DNA of 64,000 nucleotides, from positions 1,922,001 through 1,986,000 of the forward strand of contig NZ_JBGCUO010000001.1 in the NCBI RefSeq assembly GCF_041102775.1. The letters are read 5' to 3'. Within the stretch, counting starts at the first letter, position 1. Every line of letters starts with the position of its first letter. Source of the stretch: Alcanivorax sp. REN37. GTDB lineage: Bacteria > Pseudomonadota > Gammaproteobacteria > Pseudomonadales > Alcanivoracaceae. Both the position numbers and the translations under genes were made by a program. Shown one piece after another: positions 41,387 to 52,107 of this stretch. The notes beneath the pieces are model-generated. The model was not told where the DNA came from. It worked only from the letters and a program-made list of their open reading frames with translations, and ran no database searches.

Positions 41387-44300
41387 ATGGCCAAGTTCTT
41401 CATTGATCGCCCCATCTTTGCCTGGGTGATTGCGATCATCATCATGTTGGCCGGCTCGCTGTCGATCATGCAGCTGCCGGTGGAGCAGTACCCCACGGTG
41501 GCGCCACCGGAGGTGACGATTCGCTCCACCTACACCGGTGCCTCGGCAAAGACACTGGAAGATTCGGTGACCCAGGTGATCGAGCAGCAAATGAACGGTC
41601 TCGACGGACTGCTCTACCTGCGCTCCACCAGTGATTCCACCGGCAGTGCCCAGACCATCCTCACCTTCGCGCCGGGCACCGATCCGGACATCGCTCAGGT
41701 GCAGGTGCAGAACAAGCTGCAACGGGCACTGCCGCTGCTGCCGCAACAGGTGCAAAACCTCGGCGTGCAGGTCAGCAAGTCGTCCGACTCGTTCCTGATG
41801 GTGGCCGGCTTCATCGCCTCCGGCGGCAGCCTCGACCGGGCCGACATTGCCGACTACGTGGCCTCCAACGTGCTCGACCCGCTCAGCCGGGTGCCGGGTG
41901 TCGGCCAGGTGCAGTTGTTCGGTGCGCCCTACTCGATGCGCATCTGGCTTGATGCCGAGCAGATGAATGCGTTCGCGGTCACGCCGCAGGATGTGCTGCA
42001 AGCGATCCAGGTACAAAACAACCAAGTGCCCGGCGGCCAGATCGGCGGCGCGCCGGCTGTGGCCGGCCAGCAGATTTCCGCCACCATCATCGCCCAGACC
42101 CGGCTCGAATCACCGGAGCAGTTCGGCAACATCCTGCTGCGTGTACAGGCCGACGGCTCGCAAGTGCGCCTGAAAGATGTGGCGCGGGTGGAGCTGGGCT
42201 CGGAAAACTACGCCATCGAAAGCCGCTATAACGGTTTGCCGGCGGCGGGCATCGGCATCAACTTGGCGACTGGCGCCAACGCTCTGAACACCGCCAAGGC
42301 GGTACGTGAACGCATTGCCGAGTTGGAAGCCTTCTTCCCCAATGGATTGGAGGTGGTGTTCCCCTACGACACCACGCCGTTCGTGCAAATCTCCATCAAG
42401 GAAGTGGTGAAGACGCTGTTCGAGGCGATCCTGCTGGTGTTCTTGGTGATGTTCCTGTTCCTGCAGAACTTCCGCGCCACGCTGATTCCAACGCTGGCGG
42501 TACCGGTGGTGTTGCTAGGTACTTTCGGGGTGCTAGCGGCATTCGGCTACTCGATCAACACCCTCACCATGTTCGGCATGGTGCTCGCCATCGGGCTCTT
42601 GGTGGATGACGCCATCGTGGTGGTGGAAAACGTGGAACGGGTGATGGCCGAAGACGGCCTGTCGCCACGGGAAGCCACGCGCAAATCCATGGGCCAGATC
42701 ACCGGCGCGCTGGTCGGTATTGCCTTGGTGCTGTCGGCGGTATTTGTCCCGATGGCATTCTTCCCCGGTTCCACCGGCGCCATCTACCGCCAGTTCTCGA
42801 TCACCATCGTGTCTGCCATGGTGCTGTCGGTGGTGGTGGCCATCGTGCTCACGCCGGCGCTGTGCGCCACCATGCTCAAGCCGCTGAAAGCCAATCATCA
42901 TGAGAAGCGCGGGTTCTTCGGCTGGTTCAACCGCTCGTTCGATAAGACCACCAACAAGTACCGCGACAGCGTGTCCTACATCGTCACCCATCGACTGCGC
43001 TTCCTGCTGGTGTACGCCGGCATCGTGGCGGTGCTGGCATTCGCCTTCAACCGCATGCCCACCGGCTTCCTGCCGGACGAGGATCAAGGCATCGTGCTGG
43101 CTCAGGTGCAGTTGCAGCCGGGTGCGTCGATGGAGCAGACGCAGGAAGTGATTGCCAAGATGCAGCGCTACTTCGCTGAAGAAGAGCAGGACGGCGTGGA
43201 ATCGATGTTCGGCATCACTGGCTTCAGCTTCTCTGGCCGTGGTCAAAACATGGGCTTGGCGTTCATCCGTCTGAAAGACTGGGATAAGCGCGGCGACAAT
43301 GACAGCGTGCAGCAGATTATCGAGCGCGCCGGTAAGTTCGCCGGCACCATCCGTGAAGCGCAGGTGTTTGTGCTCAACCCGCCGTCGATTCCGGCATTGG
43401 GGGTGGCCAGCGGCTTCAACTTCCAGCTGCAAGACCGCGGCGGCCTCGGTCACGATGCACTGCTGGCAGCACGTAACGAGCTGTTCCGCAAAGCGGCCGG
43501 CGAACCCAGCCTGATCGCGGTGCGCCCCAACGGCCAGGAAGATGCGTCGCAGTACCAGATCGAAGTGGACCAAGCCAAGGCGCAAGCGCTCGGCCTGTCG
43601 CTGTCGGACATCAACAGTACGCTGTCGATCGCTTGGGGCTCCAACTACGTCAACGACTTTGTTGACCGTGGCCGGGTGAAGAAAGTGTACGTCCAGTCCG
43701 ACGCGCGCTTCCGCATGATGCCGGAGGACCTACGTCACTGGTACGTGCGCAACAATCAGGGTGAGATGGTGCCGTTCTCTGCCTTCGCCACCGGCGAATG
43801 GACCTACGGTGCCCAGCAGCTGGAGCGCTATAACGGTGTGTCTTCGATGAACATCCAGGGCAACGCGGCGCCGGGCTTCAGTACCGGTGATGCAATGGCC
43901 ACCATGGAGCGCATTGCTGACACCCTGCCGCTTGGCATCGGCTACGAGTGGACCGGCCTCTCTTACCAGGAAAAGCAATCCGGCAACCAAGCGCCGGCAC
44001 TGTACGCGCTGTCGATCTTGGTGGTGCTGCTGTGTCTGGCAGCGCTGTATGAGAGCTGGTCGATCCCGTTCGCAGTGGTACTGGTGATTCCGCTCGGGGT
44101 GCTCGGTGCGGTGCTGGGCGCCAGCTATCGGGAACTGGCTAACGACGTGTTCTTCCAGGTGGGGCTGCTGACCACCATCGGGCTGTCGGCGAAAAACGCG
44201 ATCCTGATTGCGGAATTCTCCAAAGACATGGAAGACGCTGGCCAGTCGCTGCTGCATGCCACGCTGGAAGCGGTGCGCATGCGTCTGCGCCCGATCCTGA

Positions 44301-44521
44301 TGACGTCGGCGGCGTTCATGCTGGGGGTGACCCCGCTGATGCTGTCCACCGGCGCCGGCGCGGCCGCGCGTCAGGCCATCGGCACTGGCGTGTTCTGGGG
44401 CATGTTCACCGCAACCGTACTGGCGATCTTCTTCATTCCGCTGTTCTATGTACTGGTGCGTAAGCTGTCCGGGGTGCCACTCGGTTCCCCCTACGCCCGC
44501 AAGGACCTGCCGACGGCGTGA
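41387..44521 (+). CDS. acrB: RND multidrug efflux permease (AcrB/MexB/TtgB type)
   Basis: 1044 residues, hydrophobe/amphiphile efflux family. Twelve membrane helices, N-terminal [23 protein letters not shown], the proton-relay Asp pair in [18 protein letters not shown] (about 405-422) and Lys in [12 protein letters not shown] (about 935). Conserved [14 protein letters not shown] and porter loops present. Exports drugs, solvents and lipophilic compounds with AcrA and a TolC-like channel. Followed by a strong terminator. Confidence 0.96.
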   Translation: MAKFFIDRPIFAWVIAIIIMLAGSLSIMQLPVEQYPTVAPPEVTIRSTYTGASAKTLEDSVTQVIEQQMNGLDGLLYLRSTSDSTGSAQTILTFAPGTDPDIAQVQVQNKLQRALPLLPQQVQNLGVQVSKSSDSFLMVAGFIASGGSLDRADIADYVASNVLDPLSRVPGVGQVQLFGAPYSMRIWLDAEQMNAFAVTPQDVLQAIQVQNNQVPGGQIGGAPAVAGQQISATIIAQTRLESPEQFGNILLRVQADGSQVRLKDVARVELGSENYAIESRYNGLPAAGIGINLATGANALNTAKAVRERIAELEAFFPNGLEVVFPYDTTPFVQISIKEVVKTLFEAILLVFLVMFLFLQNFRATLIPTLAVPVVLLGTFGVLAAFGYSINTLTMFGMVLAIGLLVDDAIVVVENVERVMAEDGLSPREATRKSMGQITGALVGIALVLSAVFVPMAFFPGSTGAIYRQFSITIVSAMVLSVVVAIVLTPALCATMLKPLKANHHEKRGFFGWFNRSFDKTTNKYRDSVSYIVTHRLRFLLVYAGIVAVLAFAFNRMPTGFLPDEDQGIVLAQVQLQPGASMEQTQEVIAKMQRYFAEEEQDGVESMFGITGFSFSGRGQNMGLAFIRLKDWDKRGDNDSVQQIIERAGKFAGTIREAQVFVLNPPSIPALGVASGFNFQLQDRGGLGHDALLAARNELFRKAAGEPSLIAVRPNGQEDASQYQIEVDQAKAQALGLSLSDINSTLSIAWGSNYVNDFVDRGRVKKVYVQSDARFRMMPEDLRHWYVRNNQGEMVPFSAFATGEWTYGAQQLERYNGVSSMNIQGNAAPGFSTGDAMATMERIADTLPLGIGYEWTGLSYQEKQSGNQAPALYALSILVVLLCLAALYESWSIPFAVVLVIPLGVLGAVLGASYRELANDVFFQVGLLTTIGLSAKNAILIAEFSKDMEDAGQSLLHATLEAVRMRLRPILMTSAAFMLGVTPLMLSTGAGAAARQAIGTGVFWGMFTATVLAIFFIPLFYVLVRKLSGVPLGSPYARKDLPTA

Positions 44522-44538
44522 TGCCGGCTGCGACCTAA

Positions 44539-44568
44539 AAAGAGCGCTCTCCGGAGCGCTCTTTTTTT
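44539..44568 (+). terminator. Intrinsic terminator of the RND operon
   Basis: AAAGAGCGCTC and GAGCGCTCTTT pair in an 11-bp stem with loop TCCG, followed by a T tract. Confidence 0.9.
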
Positions 44569-44585
44569 GCCTGCCGCAAACCAGC

Positions 44586-45143
44586 TCAAGCGTCGCGCTG
44601 GACGCGGTAACGCAGCTCGACCATGCCAGCGCCTTGCTGCTGCACCGACTGCAGTTGCAGCGTCGGACTCAGAATGCGGCGCGGCAGCAACGGCTTGCCG
44701 CTACCCAGCGTGGCGGAGCCGATTTGGATCACCAGCTCATCCAGCAGCCCAGCGTCGTAGAACTGACCGGCCAGGTCACCGCCGCCCACAATCCATAATT
44801 GGCGCTCGCCCGCCGCGCTCTGCATAGCAGCGTGCACCGGACGCACGTCGCCCTGCACGAAATGCAGCGTCGCACCAGCAATCGCCGGCAGCGGCCGGTG
44901 ACTGAACACCCAGGTCGGTGCCTGATACGGCCACGCTGAGCCAGTCTCCGCCAGCACTGCATCGCCGTGGTCCAACAACCATTGATAGGTGGCCGCACCC
45001 ATCGCCAAGGCGCCCACGCCGGCAATGAAATCAGGAAAACTAGAATGCTGCAGAGTGCCGAGCGGGAACAGCCATTCGAGGCTGTCGTCTTCGGTGGCAA
45101 GAAAGCCGTCGAGACTGGAAGCGGTGTAGTAGACGGTGCTCAT
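44586..45143 (-). CDS. Dihydrofolate reductase/RibD C-terminal family protein
   Basis: 185 residues. DHFR-like fold: VYYTASSLDGFLATEDDSLEWL (about 4-25), ALAMGAATYQWLL, PTWVFSHRPLP, and WIVGGGDLAGQFYDAGLLDELVIQIGSATLGSGKPL (the GGG nucleotide-binding turn, about 117-150). Members are NADPH-dependent reductases of uncertain substrate, not the housekeeping folA. Monocistronic, convergent with the RND operon. Confidence 0.85.
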   Translation of the reverse strand: MSTVYYTASSLDGFLATEDDSLEWLFPLGTLQHSSFPDFIAGVGALAMGAATYQWLLDHGDAVLAETGSAWPYQAPTWVFSHRPLPAIAGATLHFVQGDVRPVHAAMQSAAGERQLWIVGGGDLAGQFYDAGLLDELVIQIGSATLGSGKPLLPRRILSPTLQLQSVQQQGAGMVELRYRVQRDA

Positions 45144-45480
45144 GATGGCGGCTCAAGCGGCTAGGAAGCGCCAGCTTGGCAGTGGCTCTGGGCGCTGACA
45201 AGCACTGCCAGTCACCGCCGTTGCAGCCTGGGTATGGCACTCGGCTTCAGTGACCGCAGTGGTCATCAGGTCGCCGCACCCATGTCTGTTAAGGCCAGCC
45301 CGCCCGGTTCACAGCCGCCGCGCACCACCGCGGATCACTCAGGACCGCGCCTGCGCCGCACAGCAACGGGCAGCCGCTCACAAGGAGTTCACAACATCGT
45401 GGAGAGCAGCAGGAAGCCGCCCACCGCATCACTGCGGAGGGCGGCGGAAGCGGCGCACCGGACGGCGCGCCGCCGGACCG
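45144..45480. other. Intergenic region, no gene seen
   Basis: 337 bp between the DHFR-family start and the SDR stop, both on the minus strand. The DHFR promoter should lie near 45144-45200. Close to the SDR stop a GC-rich imperfect inverted repeat (about 45460-45480, CGGACGGCGCGCCGCCGG) could serve as a weak hairpin end for the SDR operon. No conserved reading frame is visible. Confidence 0.5.
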
Positions 45481-46266
45481 TCACAGTGCTGACACACCGC
45501 CGTCCACGGCAATCGCTTGGCCAGTCATGAAGGTGTTGCCGGGTGACAACAACATCAACATCACGGCGATGATTTCCGAAGGCTGGCCTAACCGCCGCAT
45601 CGGACAACCGGACTCCAGCAGCGCATGGGCGTCAGCGGTGTCGCCACCGGGTACCAGCACCGCGTTGTCCACCAGCGGAGTATGGGTGTAGTAGGGGCAG
45701 ATGGCGTTGATGCGTAGCCCGGCGCGGGCATGCTCCACCGCCGCGGTGCGCGTCATGCCGACCACCGCGTGCTTGGCGGCGGCATAGGCACCGATCTTCG
45801 GTGCGCCATTCAGACCGGCCATGGAGCTGACGTTAAGAATGGTGCCACGTCCCTGCCCGGTCATCTGCCGCAGCTGATGCTTCATACCAAACAGCACACT
45901 GCGCACGTTGACTGCGATCTGCCGGTCGAACATGGCTTCAGTGATGTCTTCGAAAGCGGTAAACGGATGGCCAATGCCAGCATTATTCACCGCCAGCTCA
46001 AGACTGCCAAAGCGTTCCACCGCCACCGCGACCAACCGCTCAGCGGTCGCTTCGGTGGACACATCCGCCACTTCCGTGACCACTTCCGCACCGGCGGCGG
46101 TGAGATCCGCCGCCAGCGCTTCGAGGCCGGCTTCATCAATATCGCTGGCCACCAACCGTGCACCGCGTAACGCCAGTGCTTCCGACAGCGCACGGCCCAA
46201 GCCGCTGGCGGCCCCGGTTACCAAGGCCACTTGGCCAGAAAAATCCAATAATGGGTCGCGTTGCAT
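45481..46266 (-). CDS. SDR-family oxidoreductase
   Basis: 261 residues, classical SDR: TGAASGLGRALSEAL (about 17-31), NNAGIGHP, catalytic Ser in NVSSMAGLNG and Tyr/Lys in YAAAKHAVVG; C-terminal TGQAIAVDGGVSAL. NAD(P)-linked hydroxyacyl or alcohol dehydrogenase by family. It is the last gene of the phosphatase-ACAD-kinase-SDR-SDR cluster, 18 bp after the second SDR. Confidence 0.9.
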   Translation of the reverse strand: MQRDPLLDFSGQVALVTGAASGLGRALSEALALRGARLVASDIDEAGLEALAADLTAAGAEVVTEVADVSTEATAERLVAVAVERFGSLELAVNNAGIGHPFTAFEDITEAMFDRQIAVNVRSVLFGMKHQLRQMTGQGRGTILNVSSMAGLNGAPKIGAYAAAKHAVVGMTRTAAVEHARAGLRINAICPYYTHTPLVDNAVLVPGGDTADAHALLESGCPMRRLGQPSEIIAVMLMLLSPGNTFMTGQAIAVDGGVSAL

Positions 46267-46284
46267 CCTGCAGTCCTCGTCAGG

Positions 46285-47049
46285 TCAGATGGTCAAGCCG
46301 CCGTCCACCACCACGCATTCGCCAGTGACATAACTGGACGCGTCGGACACCAGGTAAAGCACGGTGCCCGCCATTTCCGCCGGTTCCGCATGGCGCTTGA
46401 GCGGAATTTTCGACACCGCTTCGTTGTAGATGTTTTCGTGGGTAAACAGCGCCCCGGCAAACTTGGTCTTGGTGAGACCCGGCAGCAGCGCGTTGACACG
46501 AATATTGAACTCCGCGCACTCCTGGGCGAAGGCTTTGGTCATGCTGATCACTGCGGCCTTGGTCACCGAGTACACGCCCTGCAGCATGCCCGGAGTGAGG
46601 CCATTCACGGAGGCAGTGTTGACGATGGCACCGCCACCGCTCTCACGCATCAGCTTGGCGCCCTCCACTGACATGTAGAAGTAGCCGCGCATGTTCACGT
46701 CCATGGTTTTATCGAACGCTTCCACCGGCGTATCAAGAATGTGGCCAAAGTACGGGTTGGCGGCCGCGTTGTTGACCAAGATATCGAGCCGCCCGTGGCG
46801 CTCGCGCAGAGCGGCGAACGCGGCTTCGATCTGTGCCATCTCGCCGATGTGGCAGGCCAGCGCCTCCGCCTTCCCACCCTGGGCGCGAATGTCTGCCGCC
46901 ACCGCCTCACAATCTTCCAGTTTGCGGCTGGACACGATCACCAGCGCGCCCTGCTCCGCCAGCAGCCGGGCAATGGCTTCACCGATACCACGGCTGGCGC
47001 CGGTTACCAGCGCAACTTTGCCGGTCAGATCAAACAGTTGAGTTGCCAT
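46285..47049 (-). CDS. SDR-family oxidoreductase
   Basis: 254 residues, classical SDR: TGASRGIGEAIARLL (about 16-30), NNAAANPYFG, NTASVNGLTPGMLQGVYSVTKAAV (YxxxK intact) and a C-terminal CVVVDGGLTI. The NNAAANPYFGHILDT stretch is typical of SDRs found next to ACAD11-like genes. Lies 32 bp downstream of the kinase-like gene and 18 bp upstream of the other SDR, in one operon. Confidence 0.92.
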   Translation of the reverse strand: MATQLFDLTGKVALVTGASRGIGEAIARLLAEQGALVIVSSRKLEDCEAVAADIRAQGGKAEALACHIGEMAQIEAAFAALRERHGRLDILVNNAAANPYFGHILDTPVEAFDKTMDVNMRGYFYMSVEGAKLMRESGGGAIVNTASVNGLTPGMLQGVYSVTKAAVISMTKAFAQECAEFNIRVNALLPGLTKTKFAGALFTHENIYNEAVSKIPLKRHAEPAEMAGTVLYLVSDASSYVTGECVVVDGGLTI

Positions 47050-47081
47050 GATTCAATTCTCCTTGTCGATCGGCACGGTGC

Positions 47082-48119
47082 TTAAGCACCGTGGGTAACA
47101 ATATCCATTGCCGCTTGCGCCAGCGGCTCCACCACCGAGCCGGCCTGCTGCGCTTGAGCGCTGCTGGCGTTGCCGTCCTGCGCGCGCTTGGCCACGCCTT
47201 GGGCGATGGCGGCGAGGCGGAAGAAGCTGAACGCCAGATAAAACTCCCAGTGGTCGATGCCACTGAGGCCGCGACGCCGGCAGTACGCCGCCACATATTC
47301 TTTTTCTGACGGGATGCCGAGCGCAGCGCGATCGAGACCGCCGAGCCCACGCAGCGAACCGCCAGCACTGCCGGCTGGCATGCGCAACTGCATGCACTGA
47401 TAAGCCAGATCCGCCAACGGGTGGCCGAGGGTGGACAGCTCCCAGTCCAGCACTGCAATCACCTTCGGCTGGTCAGCGGCCCACATCATGTTGTCGAGGC
47501 GGAAGTCACCGTGCACCAGCGATACTTGGCCGTCATCGGCGGGCAGGTTCTGCTCCAGCCACGCCATCAGGTCTTCCATGGCCTCGATGCGGCGCAGCTC
47601 GGACGCCCGGTATTGCTTGCTCCAACGACCGAGCTGACGCTCGAAGTAGCTGCCCGGGCGGCCGTAATCAGCCAACCCGACTGCCTCCACATCGACGCTG
47701 TGCAGCGCCGCCATCACCCGGTTCATCTCGTCGTACATGGCGCTGCGGCTGGCGTTATCGAAATCTTCCAGCGACGGCGCCCAGTAGATGCGGCCCGGGC
47801 AGAACTCCATCACGTAGAACATGGAGCCGATCACCTCGCGGTCTTCGCACAGGTGAATCATGGTCGGCACCGGCACGTCGGTGTTCTTGAGCGCCTGCAT
47901 CACGCGGAATTCGCGGTCCACCGCATGCGCCGAGGGCAGCAGCTTGCCCGGCGGCTGGCGACGCAGCACGTACTGGCCAGACGCCGCCTCCAGCTTGAAA
48001 GTGGGGTTCGACTGACCGCCATCGAACTTGGTGGCGGTCAGCGGGCCACGGAAGCCCGGCACGTGCTCGGCGAGGTAAGCACCGAGCGTTTCGACATCAA
48101 GCGTGTTGACTTGCGACAT
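47082..48119 (-). CDS. APH-like phosphotransferase, ACAD10/11 kinase-domain type
   Basis: 345 residues, aminoglycoside-phosphotransferase fold. Nucleotide loop GGQSNPTFKLEA (about 30-41), catalytic LVHGDFRLDNMMW (HxDxxxxN, about 199-211) and metal-binding VLDWELSTLGHPLADLAY (about 223-240). It corresponds to the N-terminal kinase domain of animal ACAD10/ACAD11, and in Pseudomonas to LvaA, which phosphorylates 4-hydroxyacyl-CoA. Here it is a separate gene 19 bp downstream of the matching acyl-CoA dehydrogenase. Confidence 0.85.
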   Translation of the reverse strand: MSQVNTLDVETLGAYLAEHVPGFRGPLTATKFDGGQSNPTFKLEAASGQYVLRRQPPGKLLPSAHAVDREFRVMQALKNTDVPVPTMIHLCEDREVIGSMFYVMEFCPGRIYWAPSLEDFDNASRSAMYDEMNRVMAALHSVDVEAVGLADYGRPGSYFERQLGRWSKQYRASELRRIEAMEDLMAWLEQNLPADDGQVSLVHGDFRLDNMMWAADQPKVIAVLDWELSTLGHPLADLAYQCMQLRMPAGSAGGSLRGLGGLDRAALGIPSEKEYVAAYCRRRGLSGIDHWEFYLAFSFFRLAAIAQGVAKRAQDGNASSAQAQQAGSVVEPLAQAAMDIVTHGA

Positions 48120-48138
48120 GCTGTGATCCTTGCAGTGA

Positions 48139-49350
48139 TTACTCAGCGTACTGGGCGGCCAGATTGCGGCCCAGCTGCATCATGTGAACTTGGTCCGGAC
48201 CGTCCGCCAGACGCAGGGTACGGGCATAGGCAAAGAACTTGGCCAGCGGCAGGTCTTGGCTCAAGCCCACCGCGCCGTGCACCTGGATGGCACGGTCGAT
48301 CACATTCAGTGCCATGTTCGGCGCCACAATCTTGATCATGGCGATCAGCTCTTTAGCGCCTTTATTGCCTAGGCGATCCATGGCATCGGCTGCTTTCAGC
48401 GTCAGCAAACGCGCCTGCTCAATTTCGCAGAATGATTTGGCGATGTCTTCCCGCACCGAGCCTTGCTTGCTCATCGGCTGGCCGAACACCACGCGGTCGT
48501 TGACCCGCTTGCACATCAGCTCGAACGACTTCTGCGCGGCACCGATCAAGCGCATGCAGTGGTGGATGCGGCCTGGACCGAGGCGACCCTGAGCAATTTC
48601 AAAGCCGCGTCCCTCACCGAGGATGATGTTTTCCACCGGCACCCGCACGTTGTCGAAGATCACTTCGGCGTGGCCTTCTGGGGCGTCATCGAAGCCGAGC
48701 ACGTTCATCGGCCGCTTGATGATCACTCCGGGGGTGTCGGTGGGCACCAGCACCTGCGACTGCTGCAGGTGGCGGTTGGGATTGTCCGGGTCGCTCTTGC
48801 CCATCACGATCATGATTTTGCAATCGCGGCAGTTGAGGCCGGAGATGTAGAACTTGCGGCCGTTGATGACGTACTCGTCACCCTCACGGCGGATGGAGGT
48901 CTGGATGTTGGTGGCATCCGAGGACGCCACTTCCGGCTCAGTCATAGCAAAGGCTGAACGGATCTCACCGCGCAGCAGCGGCTCCAGCCATTGTTTCTTT
49001 TGCTGCTCGTTGCCGTATTTGGCCAGCACTTCCATGTTGCCGGTGTCCGGCGCTGAGCAGTTGAACACTTCAGCCGCCAGCTTGAAGCGGCCCATTTCTT
49101 CCGCCAGCGGCGCGTACTCAAGGTTACTGAGACCGGCGCTGTAATCACCGTATTCCTTCGGCAAGAACAGGTTCCAGAGCCCAGCCTCGCGCGCCTTGGC
49201 CTGCATTTCACGCATTACCGGCGGCGTCGCCCAGCGGTCAGCGGCGAGTTGCTCGCAATAGGTTTCCCACTGCGGCACCACTTCCTTTTCGATGAACTCG
49301 CGGACTTTGAGACGCAGCGTTTCGACTTTTTCGCTGTATTGGAAATTCAT
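48139..49350 (-). CDS. Acyl-CoA dehydrogenase, ACAD11-like
   Basis: 403 residues. Long-chain-type [23 protein letters not shown] (about 134-152), [35 protein letters not shown] and the C-terminal [22 protein letters not shown], which in this subgroup takes the place of the MCAD GTxxI tail. This is the dehydrogenase half of the ACAD10/11 arrangement. Lies 40 bp after the histidine-phosphatase gene and immediately before the kinase-like gene. Confidence 0.92.
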   Translation of the reverse strand: MNFQYSEKVETLRLKVREFIEKEVVPQWETYCEQLAADRWATPPVMREMQAKAREAGLWNLFLPKEYGDYSAGLSNLEYAPLAEEMGRFKLAAEVFNCSAPDTGNMEVLAKYGNEQQKKQWLEPLLRGEIRSAFAMTEPEVASSDATNIQTSIRREGDEYVINGRKFYISGLNCRDCKIMIVMGKSDPDNPNRHLQQSQVLVPTDTPGVIIKRPMNVLGFDDAPEGHAEVIFDNVRVPVENIILGEGRGFEIAQGRLGPGRIHHCMRLIGAAQKSFELMCKRVNDRVVFGQPMSKQGSVREDIAKSFCEIEQARLLTLKAADAMDRLGNKGAKELIAMIKIVAPNMALNVIDRAIQVHGAVGLSQDLPLAKFFAYARTLRLADGPDQVHMMQLGRNLAAQYAE

Positions 49351-49390
49351 GATTCTCTCCTTGCTGAAACCGATGCCCGGCGCTGGCCGG

Positions 49391-50074
49391 TCAACTATAG
49401 GTAATGGCGCGTTGACGCTGCGGCTGTTCCAGGTGCGCCACCTGATTGAACGCCGCCAGCCGCAACACGTCGCGGTTGTAGAACACCTGGGTCACCGAAC
49501 TGTTGCGGATCTGCAGGTTAAGCTCGATCACATGCCGGTCATCGGTACCGAGCATGTGTTTCATGCACATGGCGATCACACCGCCGCTGGTCACCACCAA
49601 CAGCCGTCGACGGTCAGCGTGGGCGGCGCGAATATGGTCAAGCACCGCCGCCACGCGCTGGGAAAATTGCTGCCAAGATTCAGGCAGCCGATCCGCCACC
49701 AACTGCCCCTGCTGCCAGGCGCTCATGGCCTCTTTCAGCAGCCGGTAATAGACCTTCGGCGACGCTTGTTTATCGGACAGGTCGAATACTGGATTCTGTG
49801 CAAGGTAAGCGTTGACCACCGACTGGAAATCAAACTCGTTGAGGCCCGCGTGGATTTCTGGCTGCAGCTGCAGCCCGGCGCCGTCGCACAGGGCTTCGGC
49901 GGTTTGCCGGTGCCGCGCCAGTTCGCCCATCAGCAAGCCGTCCACTGACACATCAAGCTCGCGGAGGTGCTCACCCAGCCAACGCGATTGCTGCGCGCCC
50001 AGTTCTGACAACTGATCGTAATTCTCTGCACCGAACGACGCCTGGCCGTGCCGGATCAGGTAAATCTCTGCCAT
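49391..50074 (-). CDS. Histidine phosphatase-family protein
   Basis: 227 residues. Catalytic RHGQASF (about 8-14) and the acid/base region [10 protein letters not shown] (about 81) of the phosphoglycerate-mutase-like superfamily, plus a C-terminal [16 protein letters not shown] (second His replaced by Gly-Gly context; the usual His lies in the VSHG position as SGG here). It is the first gene of the cluster with the ACAD11-like dehydrogenase and kinase-like gene, 40 bp upstream of the dehydrogenase. A phosphatase beside a small-molecule kinase hints at a phosphorylated CoA intermediate, but this is inference. Confidence 0.8.
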   Translation of the reverse strand: MAEIYLIRHGQASFGAENYDQLSELGAQQSRWLGEHLRELDVSVDGLLMGELARHRQTAEALCDGAGLQLQPEIHAGLNEFDFQSVVNAYLAQNPVFDLSDKQASPKVYYRLLKEAMSAWQQGQLVADRLPESWQQFSQRVAAVLDHIRAAHADRRRLLVVTSGGVIAMCMKHMLGTDDRHVIELNLQIRNSSVTQVFYNRDVLRLAAFNQVAHLEQPQRQRAITYS

Positions 50075-50287
50075 GGGAACGCCTTTTATTGGAGTCGTTG
50101 GGCGGTAATCAGAGGTTCCGAGCATAGCGCGCCACCCTGAATTGATTAAATGCATTGTGGTCATAGCCACCCATTCATTTAGCGCATAGATGACGACACG
50201 CCCTAGTGTCCCACCGCTACTGCATTCCGCGCCCTACAACGCAAAACGCCCGCATCAGGCGGGCGTTCGGGCATGCTCACAGCGACG

Positions 50288-51268
50288 CTAGCGCGGTGTC
50301 GGATCGGCACTGCCGTGGAAGCGGTGCCGGCACTCACTGGGCGACAAGCCAACAAAACGCCGGAACACCTTGCGAAATGCGCCGGCATCCCGGTAGCCCA
50401 CATCCCAGGCAATCTGCTCCACCGACAGCGCCGTGAATTGCAGCAGTTCACGGGCGCGCCCAACCCGCAGCCGCTGGCAGTATTCGGTGGTGGTCATGCC
50501 AGTGGCCTTCTGGAAGCGACGCAGGAAGGTGCGCGGTTCCAGCTGCGCCTGGGCCGCCAGTACCGGCAGCGCGATATCCTGGGCCTGGGTGGCCTGCAAC
50601 CAGTGCTGCACCTTCAGCACTGCCGCATCGCCATGGGCCAGCGGCGGCGAGAACGCACTGTAGTAGCTCTGTTCACGGCCGGCCGGGTCGATCAGCAGCA
50701 TACGAGCCGTCTCGATCATCACCGAGGCACCGAGGAATCGGTCCACCAGCCGCAACCCCAGATCGGTCCAGGCCATGGCGCCGCCGGCGGTAACGATATC
50801 GCCGTCATCAATGATCAACCGGTCTACGTCCAATAGTGCCGTCGGAAAACGACGCTGAAACAGCTCGGCATAGGCCCAGTGGGTAGTGACAGTGCGCTGG
50901 GCCAACAAGCCGGTTTCGCCGAGCAGGAAAGCGCCGGCACACACCGAGCCGAGCATGGCACCTTGGCGATGATGATGGCGCAGCCACTCCGCCCAACGTG
51001 CAGCGGCTTCCGCGTCCACCGGATCGTCCAGCGTGGGCGGCACGATCAAGGCCGCCAGCGGTTGCTGGGCGCCGGGCAAGCTGTCGAACACCCGCGTCGG
51101 GTTGCTCTCAACGCCCTGATGCTGCCAATGGCCGACCCGCAGCCGAGGCCCTTCGGGCGGCGCAAAGCGGTTTGCCATGGCGAGCAAATCGGTGAGTCCC
51201 AGCACCGCAGCCTGCTGCGCGCCGGGATAGAGCACCAAGCCAATGTCGATGCTCAGACTTTGGTTCAT
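50288..51268 (-). CDS. GlxA-family transcriptional regulator (DJ-1/PfpI plus AraC HTH)
   Basis: 326 residues. N-terminal DJ-1/PfpI-like sensor domain with the nucleophile-elbow-type [16 protein letters not shown] (about 103-118) and C-terminal AraC HTH ([38 protein letters not shown], about 270-310). Regulators of this class control small-molecule catabolism genes. The start at 51268 ([18 protein letters not shown]) is the family start. Divergent from a cysteine hydrolase gene, its likely target. Confidence 0.92.
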   Translation of the reverse strand: MNQSLSIDIGLVLYPGAQQAAVLGLTDLLAMANRFAPPEGPRLRVGHWQHQGVESNPTRVFDSLPGAQQPLAALIVPPTLDDPVDAEAAARWAEWLRHHHRQGAMLGSVCAGAFLLGETGLLAQRTVTTHWAYAELFQRRFPTALLDVDRLIIDDGDIVTAGGAMAWTDLGLRLVDRFLGASVMIETARMLLIDPAGREQSYYSAFSPPLAHGDAAVLKVQHWLQATQAQDIALPVLAAQAQLEPRTFLRRFQKATGMTTTEYCQRLRVGRARELLQFTALSVEQIAWDVGYRDAGAFRKVFRRFVGLSPSECRHRFHGSADPTPR

Positions 51269-51384
51269 ATGTCGTTTCCAACCCTGAATATGTCGATCGC
51301 GACCCTCGTCGCCCTTGCCCATCTCTCCCACACTCGGGCCACGTTTTCATTGACACCCATCCCGCTATAACAAGGACAAGCATC

Positions 51385-51933
51385 ATGAGCCAACGCGCTG
51401 TCGTCGTGGTCGACATTCAGAATGAATACTTCCCGCAAGGCAACTTCCCGCTGGTCGGCATCGAAGCCGCCGCTGCCAACGCCGCCAAAGTGATTGCCGC
51501 CGCACGCAGCAACGGCGATCTGGTCATCCACGTCCGCCACGAAATGCCGGGGCCGGACGCCCCGATTTTCGTACCGGGCAGTGACGGTGTACGCATCAAT
51601 GAGCGGGTCGCCCCGCAGGACGGTGAGACCGTGATCGTGAAGAACTTCGCCAACTCGTTCCGCGAGACCGCACTCAAGCAGCTGCTGGATGATGCTGGTG
51701 TCACGGAAGTCGTGGTGGTCGGCGCCATGAGCCACATGTGCATCGACGCCACCGTGCGCGCAGCAGTGGATTTCGGCTACACCACCACTACCCTGCACGA
51801 CGCCTGCGCCACCCGCGATCTGGAATTCGGCGGCCACACCGTGCCCGCCGCCCAAGTGCACACCGCGCAGATGGCGGCATTGGCTTTTATGTATGGCGAG
51901 GTGACCGACACCGCCAGTTTCTTGGCACGCTGA
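51385..51933 (+). CDS. Cysteine hydrolase (isochorismatase-like)
   Basis: 182 residues. Asp-Lys-Cys triad visible: Asp in VVVDIQNEYFPQG (about 10), Lys in VIVKNFANSF (about 88) and Cys in GAMSHMCIDATVRAA (about 121). Hydrolyses amides or related bonds; members include nicotinamidases and isochorismatases, so the substrate is uncertain. Divergent from the GlxA-type regulator. A terminator follows 50 bp after the stop. Confidence 0.92.
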   Translation: MSQRAVVVVDIQNEYFPQGNFPLVGIEAAAANAAKVIAAARSNGDLVIHVRHEMPGPDAPIFVPGSDGVRINERVAPQDGETVIVKNFANSFRETALKQLLDDAGVTEVVVVGAMSHMCIDATVRAAVDFGYTTTTLHDACATRDLEFGGHTVPAAQVHTAQMAALAFMYGEVTDTASFLAR

Positions 51934-51983
51934 AAAAGCGAGCGCGGCGGACACCGATCAGCCGCGCTCAAACAGGCATAAAA

Positions 51984-52010
51984 AAAAGCCCGTGCAGTGC
52001 ACGGGCTTTT
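51984..52010 (+). terminator. Intrinsic terminator after the cysteine hydrolase, before tRNA-Ser
   Basis: AAAAGCCCGTGCA and TGCACGGGCTTTT are complementary across a 1-nt centre; the effective hairpin has a 10-11-bp stem, with A/T tracts on both sides. It may serve both the hydrolase and the tRNA, which is transcribed from the other strand. Confidence 0.8.
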
Positions 52011-52016
52011 CTTGTG

Positions 52017-52107
52017 TGGCGGTGAGGGAGGGATTCGAACCCTCGATACGCTATAAACGTATACACGCTTTCCAGGCGTGCTCCTTCAACCACTCGGACA
52101 CCTCACC
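52017..52107 (-). tRNA. tRNA-Ser (GGA)
   Basis: 91 nt on the minus strand. Acceptor GGTGAGG pairs with CCTCACC, followed by discriminator G and an encoded CCA (52019-52017). The anticodon loop CTGGAAA gives GGA, reading UCC/UCU Ser codons. The long variable arm (TATACGTTTATAGCGTA-type stem) is that of a type II tRNA. T-loop GGTTCGAATCC is intact. Confidence 0.96.

Noticed and set aside
39316-44521. A complete tripartite RND operon with its own outer-membrane channel
   Set aside because: A terminator follows the permease directly and no TolC/OprM-like gene is in the window.
45234-45530. A ~98-residue plus-strand frame in the gap before the SDR
   Set aside because: Low-complexity Arg/Pro/Thr composition and antisense overlap with the SDR end; no ribosome-binding site.
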